Shown: positions 7,984 to 15,288 of the stretch, one piece after another | Layout of the letters: each line of letters begins with the position of its first letter | Position numbering within the stretch: the first letter of the stretch is position 1 | From: Oscillospiraceae bacterium | GTDB taxonomy: Bacteria; Bacillota; Clostridia; Oscillospirales; Oscillospiraceae | Length of the DNA: 37,427 nucleotides | Reading direction: 5' to 3' | NCBI GenBank assembly: GCA_017435525.1 | Contig: JAFSEW010000017.1 | Coordinates: 1 to 37,427, forward strand | Made by a program: the position numbers and the translations under genes | The notes under the pieces: model-generated | Told to the model about the DNA's origin: nothing | Database searches by the model: none | The model's input: only the letters and a program-made list of their open reading frames with translations

Positions 7984-9345
7984 TTATGTTTCTTTATTCA
8001 GGAACGCCTCCAGAATCAGCTCCATACGCATTCCACGGCTGCCTTTGAACAGAATCACATCACCGGGCTTTGCCATCCGCCGCAGTGCGGCAACCAGCTT
8101 CTCCCGATCCTCAAAGGCCATTGCTTTTGTATCCGGCATGCCACCGGTAATGGCGCCGCTGATCACACGGCTGCCGTTGGGTCCATAGGTCAGCACCAGG
8201 TCGGCCTTCTCTGCGGCAATTCTGCCCACACGGTAGTGCTCTGCCTGGGTTCTGGGCCCCAGCTCCAGCATATCCCCCAGCACCGCCACACGGCGACCCG
8301 TTTTAGACCCCAGCACTTCCAGGGCTGCCGCCATGGACTCGGGTCCGGCATTATAGCAGTCTTTGATAATGGTGAAGCCATTCTTTTCAAAGATCTCCTG
8401 CCGTCCTGCCATATTGCGGAAACCCGCCAGCCGCTTGCAGATCTGCTCCGGTGCAACACCGAAAGCCAGGCCCACGCTCACCGCAGAGAGCGCATCCAGC
8501 ACATAGTGTCTGCCCTCCACATTCAGTTCCACAGGGAAGTTCCGATTCTCCGTAACAACCCGGAAGTGCAGCATGCCCCCGCCCATTACAATCTCTTCCC
8601 CACGGATCCGGCAGCCGGTATTCTCACAGCCAAAGTACTCCGGCTTCACCGGCGCATTGTTCCGGCGGCTCCAGAGCATATCGTCATCGCCGTTGAGGAT
8701 CGCCTTGCCGCCGGGCTTCAGGCCTTCCAGAATTTCCATCTTGGCCTGCAGGATACCCTCCCGGGAACCCAGATACTCAATATGGGCAGTTCCCACATTG
8801 ATGATCACCGCCACATCCGGCTTGGCAATGTCGCTCAGGTAGGCAATCTCCCGGAAGTGGTTCATTCCCATTTCCAGCACTGCCACCTGGGTATCTTCCG
8901 GCATGGACAGAATCGCCATAGGCATGCCGATATCGTTATTGTGGTTGGCCGGGGTCTTTGCCACCCGGAAGGATTCTTCCAGCACACAGGAGATCATCTC
9001 CTTGGTGGTGCTCTTTCCCACAGAGCCTGTAACGCCCACCACCTTCATGCCGATGCGGGCACATTCATGCTTTGCAATCAAGCCCAGGGCAATTCTGGTG
9101 TCTTCCACGATAATCGCCGGAACATCGCCGCAGCTGCGGGAACACAGCACGGCGGCTGCGCCCTTTTCCATGGCCATGGGGATAAAGTCATGTCCGTCAC
9201 GCTCACCCCGCAGCGCCAGAAACAGCTGACCGGGTTTGATGGTCCGGGAATCGTTGTTGGCACCCAGGAATTTGATGTCCGCGTATTTTTCTTCCACACG
9301 GCCGCCGCACCACTGTGCCGCCTGCCGTAATGTAATCTCAGCCAT
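7984..9345 (-). CDS. murF: UDP-MurNAc-tripeptide--D-Ala-D-Ala ligase MurF
   Basis: A 453-residue ATP-dependent Mur ligase of the cytosol that adds D-Ala-D-Ala to the UDP-MurNAc-tripeptide. The ATP-binding GVTGSVGKST lies at 104-113, and the central NHNNDIGMP segment and the C-terminal YNAGPESM are typical of MurF. It is preceded by murE with a 9-base gap and an SD-like GAGGAAG. Confidence 0.97.
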   Translation of the reverse strand: MAEITLRQAAQWCGGRVEEKYADIKFLGANNDSRTIKPGQLFLALRGERDGHDFIPMAMEKGAAAVLCSRSCGDVPAIIVEDTRIALGLIAKHECARIGMKVVGVTGSVGKSTTKEMISCVLEESFRVAKTPANHNNDIGMPMAILSMPEDTQVAVLEMGMNHFREIAYLSDIAKPDVAVIINVGTAHIEYLGSREGILQAKMEILEGLKPGGKAILNGDDDMLWSRRNNAPVKPEYFGCENTGCRIRGEEIVMGGGMLHFRVVTENRNFPVELNVEGRHYVLDALSAVSVGLAFGVAPEQICKRLAGFRNMAGRQEIFEKNGFTIIKDCYNAGPESMAAALEVLGSKTGRRVAVLGDMLELGPRTQAEHYRVGRIAAEKADLVLTYGPNGSRVISGAITGGMPDTKAMAFEDREKLVAALRRMAKPGDVILFKGSRGMRMELILEAFLNKET

Positions 9346-9354
9346 TTTTCTTCC

Positions 9355-10797
9355 TCATTTCCGCAGATAGTCAGCCACCACTTCCCGCTCATCCAGGTGA
9401 TTTTTCACACCGCAGATCTCCTGGTAAGTCTCATGGCCCTTTCCTGCCAGTACAATTATATCATCTTTTTGCGCAATGTCCATAGCGTGATGAATGGCTT
9501 CCACCCGGTTTTCGATCACTTCATACTTACCTGCGGTTTCGGGAATTCCCGCCACAATATCCGCAATAATGGCAGAGGGAACTTCCGTGCGGGGATTGTC
9601 GGAAGTGATAATGGCAATATCAGCCAGCTCTGCGCCGATTCTTCCCATGATGGGGCGCTTGGTGCGGTCACGGTCACCGCCGCAGCCGAACAGCGCAATC
9701 AGTCGGCCCTTGCAATAGTCCTTTACGGAAGAGAGCACATTCTCCAGGCCATCCGGTGTGTGGGCATAGTCGATGAGGATGGTGTAATCCTTGCCGGGGG
9801 TAGGCACAACCTCCACGCGGCCCTTGACACCCTGGGCAGTCGCCAGCGCTGCCGCCGCATCCTCCAGGGAAATTCCCATCTGTACGGCGATACCCAGCAC
9901 GGTCAGGGCATTATACACGGTAAACTTGCCGGGGATGGGCAGTTTCACCGGAACCTGCTTTTCTCCCATGGCCGCAGTAAAGGCAATGCCATCGGACAGC
10001 AGCACCAGATCCTTTGCCTGCAGATCTCCATTGCCGGCTACGGATGCGGTGCAGATATTGCAGGTGGCATTGGCGCGGATACGGTCAAACCAGGGGTCAT
10101 CGCAATTCAGTACGGCCCGGTCACACCGGCGGAACAGCTCTGCCTTGGCATCGCAGTAGCTTTCCATGGTCTTGTGGAAATCCAGATGATCTTCCGTCAG
10201 ATTGGTAAAGGCTGCCACATGGTAGTGGATACCCGCCACACGATCCAGAGAGATGGCATGGGAGGAAACCTCCATCACCACATGGGTGCAGCCGGCATCG
10301 CGCATACGGCCAAACAGCTGCTGCAGCTCGAAGCTTTCCGGGGTGGTGCGCTCCGTGGGAACCACTTCGTGGCCGATGCGGTTCTCCATGGTGCCGATCA
10401 GACCCACCTTACCGTGGAGCACGGTTTCGATCACATGCTTCAAAAGCAGTGTGCTGGAAGTTTTACCGTTGGTTCCGGTAATACCGATCATGGTCATGCT
10501 TTCGGCAGGATGGCCGAAGTAGTTCACACCCAGAATTGCCAGGGCCTTCCGGTCGGATTCCACCAGCACATAGGGAATTTCCCCTTCCGGCTTTCTGGCA
10601 GTCACCACAACCGCAGCGCCTTTTTCCATAGCCATGGGAATAAACCGGTTGCCGTCGGTGGCAAAGCCGCTGATGGCAACGAACAGGCTGCCGGGTGTAA
10701 CCTTCCGGGAATCATAGGCAACGCCCCCGATTTCCATCTCAACATCCGCATTGGTTTCCAGTACCGGAATATTTACCAGTAAATCTTTCAGTTTCAT
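9355..10797 (-). CDS. murE: UDP-MurNAc-L-Ala-D-Glu--meso-DAP ligase MurE
   Basis: About 480 residues. This Mur ligase adds the third residue of the stem peptide. The ATP loop GITGTNGKT is at about 105-113 and the substrate-specificity motif DNPR at about 400-403. DNPR marks meso-diaminopimelate enzymes rather than lysine-adding ones, so the wall is predicted to be A1gamma-type with DAP. GHETYQE near the C-terminus is also conserved. Two ATGs stand in tandem (10800 and 10797); SD AAGGAG is 4 bases from the first and 7 from the second, so I favour 10797. Confidence 0.97.
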   Translation of the reverse strand: MKLKDLLVNIPVLETNADVEMEIGGVAYDSRKVTPGSLFVAISGFATDGNRFIPMAMEKGAAVVVTARKPEGEIPYVLVESDRKALAILGVNYFGHPAESMTMIGITGTNGKTSSTLLLKHVIETVLHGKVGLIGTMENRIGHEVVPTERTTPESFELQQLFGRMRDAGCTHVVMEVSSHAISLDRVAGIHYHVAAFTNLTEDHLDFHKTMESYCDAKAELFRRCDRAVLNCDDPWFDRIRANATCNICTASVAGNGDLQAKDLVLLSDGIAFTAAMGEKQVPVKLPIPGKFTVYNALTVLGIAVQMGISLEDAAAALATAQGVKGRVEVVPTPGKDYTILIDYAHTPDGLENVLSSVKDYCKGRLIALFGCGGDRDRTKRPIMGRIGAELADIAIITSDNPRTEVPSAIIADIVAGIPETAGKYEVIENRVEAIHHAMDIAQKDDIIVLAGKGHETYQEICGVKNHLDEREVVADYLRK

Positions 10798-10816
10798 CAT
10801 GATGCTCCTTTTGCCG

Positions 10817-13144
10817 TTAGTCCACGGCCTTTGTATCTGTAAATTCCAGCACTACGGTGGTTCCCTGGGCTACCTGTGTGCCCGCAGGAATATCCTGCCG
10901 GACTGCGGTTACCTGCGCGGAAAGATCCGTATTGCCGGTGACGCGTATATAGAGTCCCAATTTCTGCGCCGCATCTGCAGCCTGCTGCCTGTGCATCCCC
11001 GTGAAGTCCGGCACTTCTGCCCTGGGGATTTCCGGCACTTCCCCGAAATGCAGAAGCACCTGGCTGCCACCCGGCACACCGGTTCCCGGGGCGGGTAGCT
11101 GCGCTGTGACTGTTTCGCCGCTGCCCTGCGCACGGGCGGTGAGGGATTGCTGTTTGAGTATTGTTTCCGCTTCTTTCAGGGTCAGCCCTGTCATATCTTC
11201 CAGGATCACCGTGCGCCCCGCCGCATCATCCTCTTCAAAATGCTGCGCCACCCCCAGATACGGCAGAATGTCTGCCATAACCGCGCCTACCGTGGGCGCA
11301 GCCATAACACCGCCGGAAATATAGATCCCGGTTTCCCGGGAGGGCGTGTCCAGGGCAACCAATACAATATACCGCGGATCATCCATGGGCGCAATCCCCA
11401 CAAATGATACGATTTTATCCTGAACCCGCTGGCCATTTTCATCGAAAACATCGATTTTTTCACTGGTACCGGTCTTTCCTCCTATGGAAAACCCGGCAAC
11501 TGAGGCATTTTTTGCAGTTCCTTCCGTGACTACGGATTCGATCAGGCCGCACATGGTGGCTGATGTCTCCGGGGATATGGTCTGCCTGACAAATGTAGGT
11601 TCCTGCTTCATCACGGTATTGCCGTCGCTGTCCAGCACCTCTGCCACCAGATACGGCTCCATCAGATTTCCCCCATTGACTACGGATGCAATGGCCCGCA
11701 CCAGCTGCAGCGGCGTGATCTTAAAGGTCTGCCCGAAGGAACCGGAAGTCAGGGATGCGGTGCCCCATTTATCCGTATCCGTTACCAGCGCTTTATCAAA
11801 GAAAATACCTTTGCTTTCCCCTGCCAGGTCGATGCCCGTTTTCTCCAGGATTCCGAAGCGGCTGATATAGGAATAAAACTGTTCGCCTCCCAGTTTCAGG
11901 GCAATATGGGCAAATGCAATATTGCAGGAGTTTTGCAGCGCCTGGGGTGTTTTTTCCGCACCGTGACCGGTGGAACGCCAACAGTGCAGCAGCTGGGAAC
12001 GCCCGGGAATCTGCTGAGAGCCTGTGCAGTGAAAGGCTGTATCCAGTGTCACCGCGCCGCAGTCCAGGGCTGCCGCAAGGGTCAGCACCTTAAAGGTGGA
12101 GCCCGGTTCATAGCCATCGGAAATGCAGCGGTTGCGCCATTGCTTCAGCTGGGCTTCCCGCAAAGCCTTGGTATAGGCTGCTTTCCCCTCGGTGTAAGCT
12201 GCGCTGCCTTCCGGATGTGTCAGGTAAGCAAGTTTCATTTGTTCCAGGGACTGCGCCGCAGCAGGGTCCGCAATCTCCAGATAATCATTGGGATCGTAAC
12301 CCCCCAGGGTAGCCATAGCCAGGATCTCGCCGGTATCCACATCCATCACAATGCCGAAGGCTCCGTTGCGGACATCGTAGCGGGCAATGGCAGCTTCCAT
12401 CTGCTTTTCCAGACATGCCTGCACAGCAGTGTCCAGGGTCAGCACCACATCGCAGCCCTGCCGGGAGGCCAGAAATGCCTCGTAGGAAAAGGGCATATCC
12501 ATCTCATTATTCCCTTTGGTGGTAACAACGCTTCCGGCTTTTCCTTCCAGGAAGCTATTATAGGCTGCCTCCACCCCTTCGGAGCCCTGCCCGGAAGCAT
12601 TGGTAAAGCCAATCACCTGAGATGCCAGTGTTCCGTAGGGATACACACGCTGAGAACCGGGTTCCAGGTGAACACCCGCAATTTGGTTCTCATTGATATA
12701 GCTGCGGATCTGCCCCGCTGTTGCAGGGGATACTCCGGCTTTCAGCAGCTTATAGCGCAGCTTTTGGTCGGCCGCCTGCTGCTGGATCCACTGGGGGTCC
12801 AGCTCCAGAATTTCTCCTAATCTTTGGGCAATGGCCGGAATATCCGCTTTGGATTGTTTCAGTTCATGGGGATTCAGATAGACATACTCCACGCCTTGGG
12901 AGTCTGCCAGAATATTCATGTTACGATCAAATATCCGTCCCCGGTCAGATGCCACCGATGTACTTCTGCTTTGGTTGCGCAGCGCTTTCTGGGCGTAATA
13001 CGCGTATCTGTCCACCATCAGAAAGTACAGGCGCAGCGCCACCGGAAGAAAGGCCAGAAGCCCCAGGCAAGCAGCGATCAGGCGGATGCGTGCATGCTGC
13101 GCGCTGTCAAGGCGGATTCGCTGAGGATATTTTCTTCGTTTCAT
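10817..13144 (-). CDS. ftsI: PASTA-containing class B penicillin-binding protein (FtsI/PBP2B/SpoVD type)
   Basis: A 775-residue transpeptidase. A basic cytoplasmic tip and one membrane segment (about residues 18-44) lead into the PBP dimer domain (RGRIFDRN). The transpeptidase domain has STFK (349-352), SCN (406-408) and KTGTS (557-561). Two C-terminal PASTA repeats follow, about 645-701 and 709-771. PASTA-bearing class B PBPs in this position include division PBP2B/PBP2x and sporulation SpoVD. Only one copy is present here, so a division role is most likely, but SpoVD cannot be excluded. The frame opens at TTG 13183, but ATG 13144 with a GGAAGG-like SD fits the family start better. The gap to ftsL is 106 bases and may hold an internal promoter. 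Confidence 0.93.
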   Translation of the reverse strand: MKRRKYPQRIRLDSAQHARIRLIAACLGLLAFLPVALRLYFLMVDRYAYYAQKALRNQSRSTSVASDRGRIFDRNMNILADSQGVEYVYLNPHELKQSKADIPAIAQRLGEILELDPQWIQQQAADQKLRYKLLKAGVSPATAGQIRSYINENQIAGVHLEPGSQRVYPYGTLASQVIGFTNASGQGSEGVEAAYNSFLEGKAGSVVTTKGNNEMDMPFSYEAFLASRQGCDVVLTLDTAVQACLEKQMEAAIARYDVRNGAFGIVMDVDTGEILAMATLGGYDPNDYLEIADPAAAQSLEQMKLAYLTHPEGSAAYTEGKAAYTKALREAQLKQWRNRCISDGYEPGSTFKVLTLAAALDCGAVTLDTAFHCTGSQQIPGRSQLLHCWRSTGHGAEKTPQALQNSCNIAFAHIALKLGGEQFYSYISRFGILEKTGIDLAGESKGIFFDKALVTDTDKWGTASLTSGSFGQTFKITPLQLVRAIASVVNGGNLMEPYLVAEVLDSDGNTVMKQEPTFVRQTISPETSATMCGLIESVVTEGTAKNASVAGFSIGGKTGTSEKIDVFDENGQRVQDKIVSFVGIAPMDDPRYIVLVALDTPSRETGIYISGGVMAAPTVGAVMADILPYLGVAQHFEEDDAAGRTVILEDMTGLTLKEAETILKQQSLTARAQGSGETVTAQLPAPGTGVPGGSQVLLHFGEVPEIPRAEVPDFTGMHRQQAADAAQKLGLYIRVTGNTDLSAQVTAVRQDIPAGTQVAQGTTVVLEFTDTKAVD

Positions 13145-13228
13145 TGCCACCGACCTTCCGCAAAAAGGTGCGAATGCTTTCAATGGGCAGCAAGGAAATC
13201 CTCACCGCCCATTCAGCTTTCTATCCTA

Positions 13229-13258
13229 ATTGTATTGGCCGGGACGGGTTTTATGCAA
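13229..13258 (-). promoter_or_regulatory. Possible internal promoter before the PBP gene
   Basis: On the minus strand TTGCAT (13253-13258), an 18-base spacer and TACAAT (13229-13234) lie at the ftsL stop and 85 bases before the PBP start. Downstream, inverse-complementary 7-base arms (13182-13188 and 13207-13213) could fold the leader. The match is fair, not strong. Confidence 0.4.
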
Positions 13259-13712
13259 AAAGTCCGTCAAGGAAGATATTGATCCGCTCCCAAAGGGTAT
13301 TTTCCCGGAACTCCTCCGCAGATACGGAAATGGTGATGTGTTGGGCTTCCTCTACCGGGATCATCCCAAGACCCAGAGCAGCCTCTTTCACGGTTTCCAG
13401 ATCATAGCGGGAATGGTAGTCCTCTTCCAGCTGCAGATTCTGGCTCTGCAGCGTACTTACCTGCTCCTGCACCGTATGCAGTTCCTGGCGGGCATTTCTC
13501 AGGGTGAAAATTCCCACAACCATCAGAATCAGCATAACCGCGGAAACCAGAATGCCGCCCAATGCCAGAGGATCCACCTGCACCGTGTAGGACTGCTGCT
13601 TATATACTTTGGGGAGTTTGGTCTTATTCTTTTTGGGCTGCTGCGGAATCAGCTTCGGTGCAGCCGTGCCGACATAATACTGAATATAGCGGGATTCCTG
13701 TTTGCGTGCCAT
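13251..13712 (-). CDS. ftsL: FtsL-like septum protein
   Basis: A 153-residue bitopic protein. The cytoplasmic N-terminus (1-46) is basic and unusually long for FtsL. A single membrane segment covers about 48-71, followed by a coiled coil (about 73-100, heptads around QELHTVQEQVSTLQSQNLQLEEDY) and a short C-terminal region (LGMIPVEEAQHITI). This topology and the place between rsmH and the PBP gene identify it as FtsL, which recruits FtsQ and FtsW/FtsI. Primary sequence conservation is weak in this family, so the call rests on topology and context. Confidence 0.85.
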   Translation of the reverse strand: MARKQESRYIQYYVGTAAPKLIPQQPKKNKTKLPKVYKQQSYTVQVDPLALGGILVSAVMLILMVVGIFTLRNARQELHTVQEQVSTLQSQNLQLEEDYHSRYDLETVKEAALGLGMIPVEEAQHITISVSAEEFRENTLWERINIFLDGLFA

Positions 13713-13736
13713 ATTCTTCTCCCCTTTCTTGTTGCG

Positions 13737-14672
13737 TTACAGTTTTTCGCAGACCCGAAGCTTGGCGCTTCTGGATCTGGGGTTGGCATCCAGCTCTTCC
13801 TGAGATGCTACAATGGGTTTTCTGGAAATCAGTTTTACTTTCGGCTTCTTGCCGCATACACACACCGGGAAATTGGGCGGGCAGGTGCAGCCTCTGGCCG
13901 CTTCCGCCATACCGTTTTTCACGATGCGGTCTTCCAGAGAGTGGAAGGTAATCACCGCCAGCCGTCCGCCGGGATTCAGGCATTCCACCGCGTCCGTCAT
14001 TACCTTTTCCACAGAACCAAGCTCATCGTTTACCGCGATGCGGATGGCCTGGAAACTGCGCTTGGCCGGATGCTGCTTTTCCCGCAGGGCCGATGCAGGC
14101 ATGGCGCTGCGGATCACATCCACCAGTTCCAAAGTTGTTTCAATAGGTGCCGCCTCTCTGCGGCGGCAGATAGCGGAAGCGATCTGCGGTGCATAGCGTT
14201 CCTCGCCGTAATCGTAGAGAATACGCTTCAGTTCTTCATAGGGCCAGGTATTGACCACTGTGTGGGCGTTGAGGGCATCGCCGCTGTTCATGCGCATGTC
14301 CAGAGGGGCATCCGCCATATAGGAGAAGCCACGGGCACCGTCATCCAGCTGCGGAGAGGATACGCCCAGATCCAGCAAAATGCCGTCCACCCCGGGAATC
14401 TCCAGATCCTGCAGGATCTGCTTCACCTCACAGAAATTGGAATGCACCAGGGTCACCCGGTCTTGATAGGGTGCCAGCCGCTCTCCCGCAGCCTTCAGCG
14501 CCACAGGGTCCCGGTCGATGCCGATGAGTCTGCCGGTGGTAAGCCGGGCCGCAATCTGGCTGGAATGGCCTGCACCGCCCAGAGTGCCGTCCACATAAAT
14601 GCCGTCAGGCTTGATGTTTAGTCCGTCCAGGCATTCGTGCAGCAGGACGGATATATGGAAAAACTCACTCAT
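13737..14672 (-). CDS. rsmH: 16S rRNA (cytosine1402-N4)-methyltransferase RsmH (MraW)
   Basis: A 311-residue SAM-dependent enzyme that methylates N4 of C1402 in 16S rRNA at the P-site. The sequence shows HISVLLHECLDGL, motif I VDGTLGGAGHS (27-37), IGIDRDP (50-56) and the C-terminal LEDRIVK and CGKKPK segments typical of the family. Its start overlaps the mraZ stop by 4 bases, so translation is coupled. rsmI, which methylates the 2'-OH of the same base, lies 4 kb away in this window. Confidence 0.98.
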   Translation of the reverse strand: MSEFFHISVLLHECLDGLNIKPDGIYVDGTLGGAGHSSQIAARLTTGRLIGIDRDPVALKAAGERLAPYQDRVTLVHSNFCEVKQILQDLEIPGVDGILLDLGVSSPQLDDGARGFSYMADAPLDMRMNSGDALNAHTVVNTWPYEELKRILYDYGEERYAPQIASAICRRREAAPIETTLELVDVIRSAMPASALREKQHPAKRSFQAIRIAVNDELGSVEKVMTDAVECLNPGGRLAVITFHSLEDRIVKNGMAEAARGCTCPPNFPVCVCGKKPKVKLISRKPIVASQEELDANPRSRSAKLRVCEKL

Positions 14673-15097
14673 AGACCGATAGCCTCCAGAGATGCCAGCA
14701 ATTTTTCGGGGGTAAGGTTCTCCCGCTCAAAGGCTGCGAATTCTTCCGCATCCCAGATTTCCGCCTGACCGGCACGGCCCACGATCACCACATCCCGCCG
14801 GATGCCGGCATAATCCAGCAGGAACTGGGTCAGGCCGAAGCGGAACTGCTTATCGGGGCTGCACTGTGTGGCATTCATAAAGATCAGGCTGGTGGCAGCG
14901 CCTCTTTGGGAAATTGGCAAAGCGTTGTAGTTGTTGCTGAGGGTTTCCCAGTCCGGCGCGGTATACACAGTCAGGCAGCGGTGGCCGCAGTTGACGCCCA
15001 GAGTCACAAAGAAATCACCGCCCAGTTCGCTGCGCAGCTTCGCAGGCACGAACAGCCGGTTCTTTTCATCCAGTTTTGCGGGATACTTTCCGATCAC
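14669..15097 (-). CDS. mraZ: Transcriptional regulator MraZ
   Basis: A 142-residue protein with two SpoVT/AbrB-like folds in tandem. In characterised bacteria MraZ binds direct repeats in front of its own dcw operon. The typical start MIGKYPAKLDEKNRLFVPAKLR and the second half (QFRFGLTQFLLDYAG) are clear. The start is GTG at 15097 with SD GGAGG 9 bases away. It is first in the dcw operon and is followed at once by a set of TGGAG boxes in its leader, consistent with autoregulation. Confidence 0.97.
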   Translation of the reverse strand: MIGKYPAKLDEKNRLFVPAKLRSELGGDFFVTLGVNCGHRCLTVYTAPDWETLSNNYNALPISQRGAATSLIFMNATQCSPDKQFRFGLTQFLLDYAGIRRDVVIVGRAGQAEIWDAEEFAAFERENLTPEKLLASLEAIGL

Positions 15098-15112
15098 AGG
15101 CGGTCACCTCCA

Positions 15113-15148
15113 CTCCATTTTACTCCACTTCGCTACCATTTTGCTCCA
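15113..15148 (-). promoter_or_regulatory. MraZ operator: four TGGAG-type direct repeats
   Basis: On the minus strand TGGAG occurs at 15144-15148, a degenerate TGGTA at 15134-15138, and TGGAG again at 15123-15127 and 15113-15117. Start-to-start distances are 10, 11 and 10 bases, about one helical turn, as in known MraZ operators built from TGG-containing boxes. The array lies just downstream of the mraZ -10 box, so bound MraZ would block the polymerase. Confidence 0.8.
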
Positions 15149-15157
15149 TGTAGCTAC

Positions 15158-15186
15158 AGTATAGCGCTGCCGAAAAAGAAAATCAA
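15158..15186 (-). promoter_or_regulatory. dcw operon promoter (PmraZ)
   Basis: On the minus strand TTGATT (15181-15186), 17 bases and TATACT (15158-15163) form a good sigma-A promoter. Transcription would start near 15151, immediately before the TGGAG array. Confidence 0.85.
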
Positions 15187-15240
15187 TCTTTTTTATGAAA
15201 TTTTTCAAAAAAAGACGCAAAAACTATCCAAAAACCGTAT

Positions 15241-15260
15241 TTTAGAACACTTGTTCTAAA
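15241..15260. promoter_or_regulatory. LexA-like palindrome GAAC-N4-GTTC
   Basis: The arms TTTAGAAC and GTTCTAAA are exact inverse complements around ACTT. The core GAAC-N4-GTTC is that of the Gram-positive LexA (Cheo) box, whose fuller consensus is CGAAC-RNRY-GTTYC; the flanks and one inner base differ. It is 55 bases upstream of the mraZ -35, and also just beyond the clpC terminator. It could equally be a plain hairpin. Confidence 0.35.
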
Positions 15261-15285
15261 ATAAAAGAGGGGCCGTGCCCCTCTT
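15261..15285 (-). terminator. clpC terminator
   Basis: AAGAGGGG (15265-15272) and CCCCTCTT (15278-15285) pair around CCGTG. On the minus strand the stem is followed by TTATTTTA. It starts 4 bases after the clpC stop. Confidence 0.85.
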
Positions 15286-15288
15286 GTT

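Noticed and set aside
6034-9330. 1098-codon open frame on the plus strand opposite ftsW, mraY and murF
   Set aside because: Antisense to three certain genes, with histidine- and glutamine-rich translation and no SD or domain.
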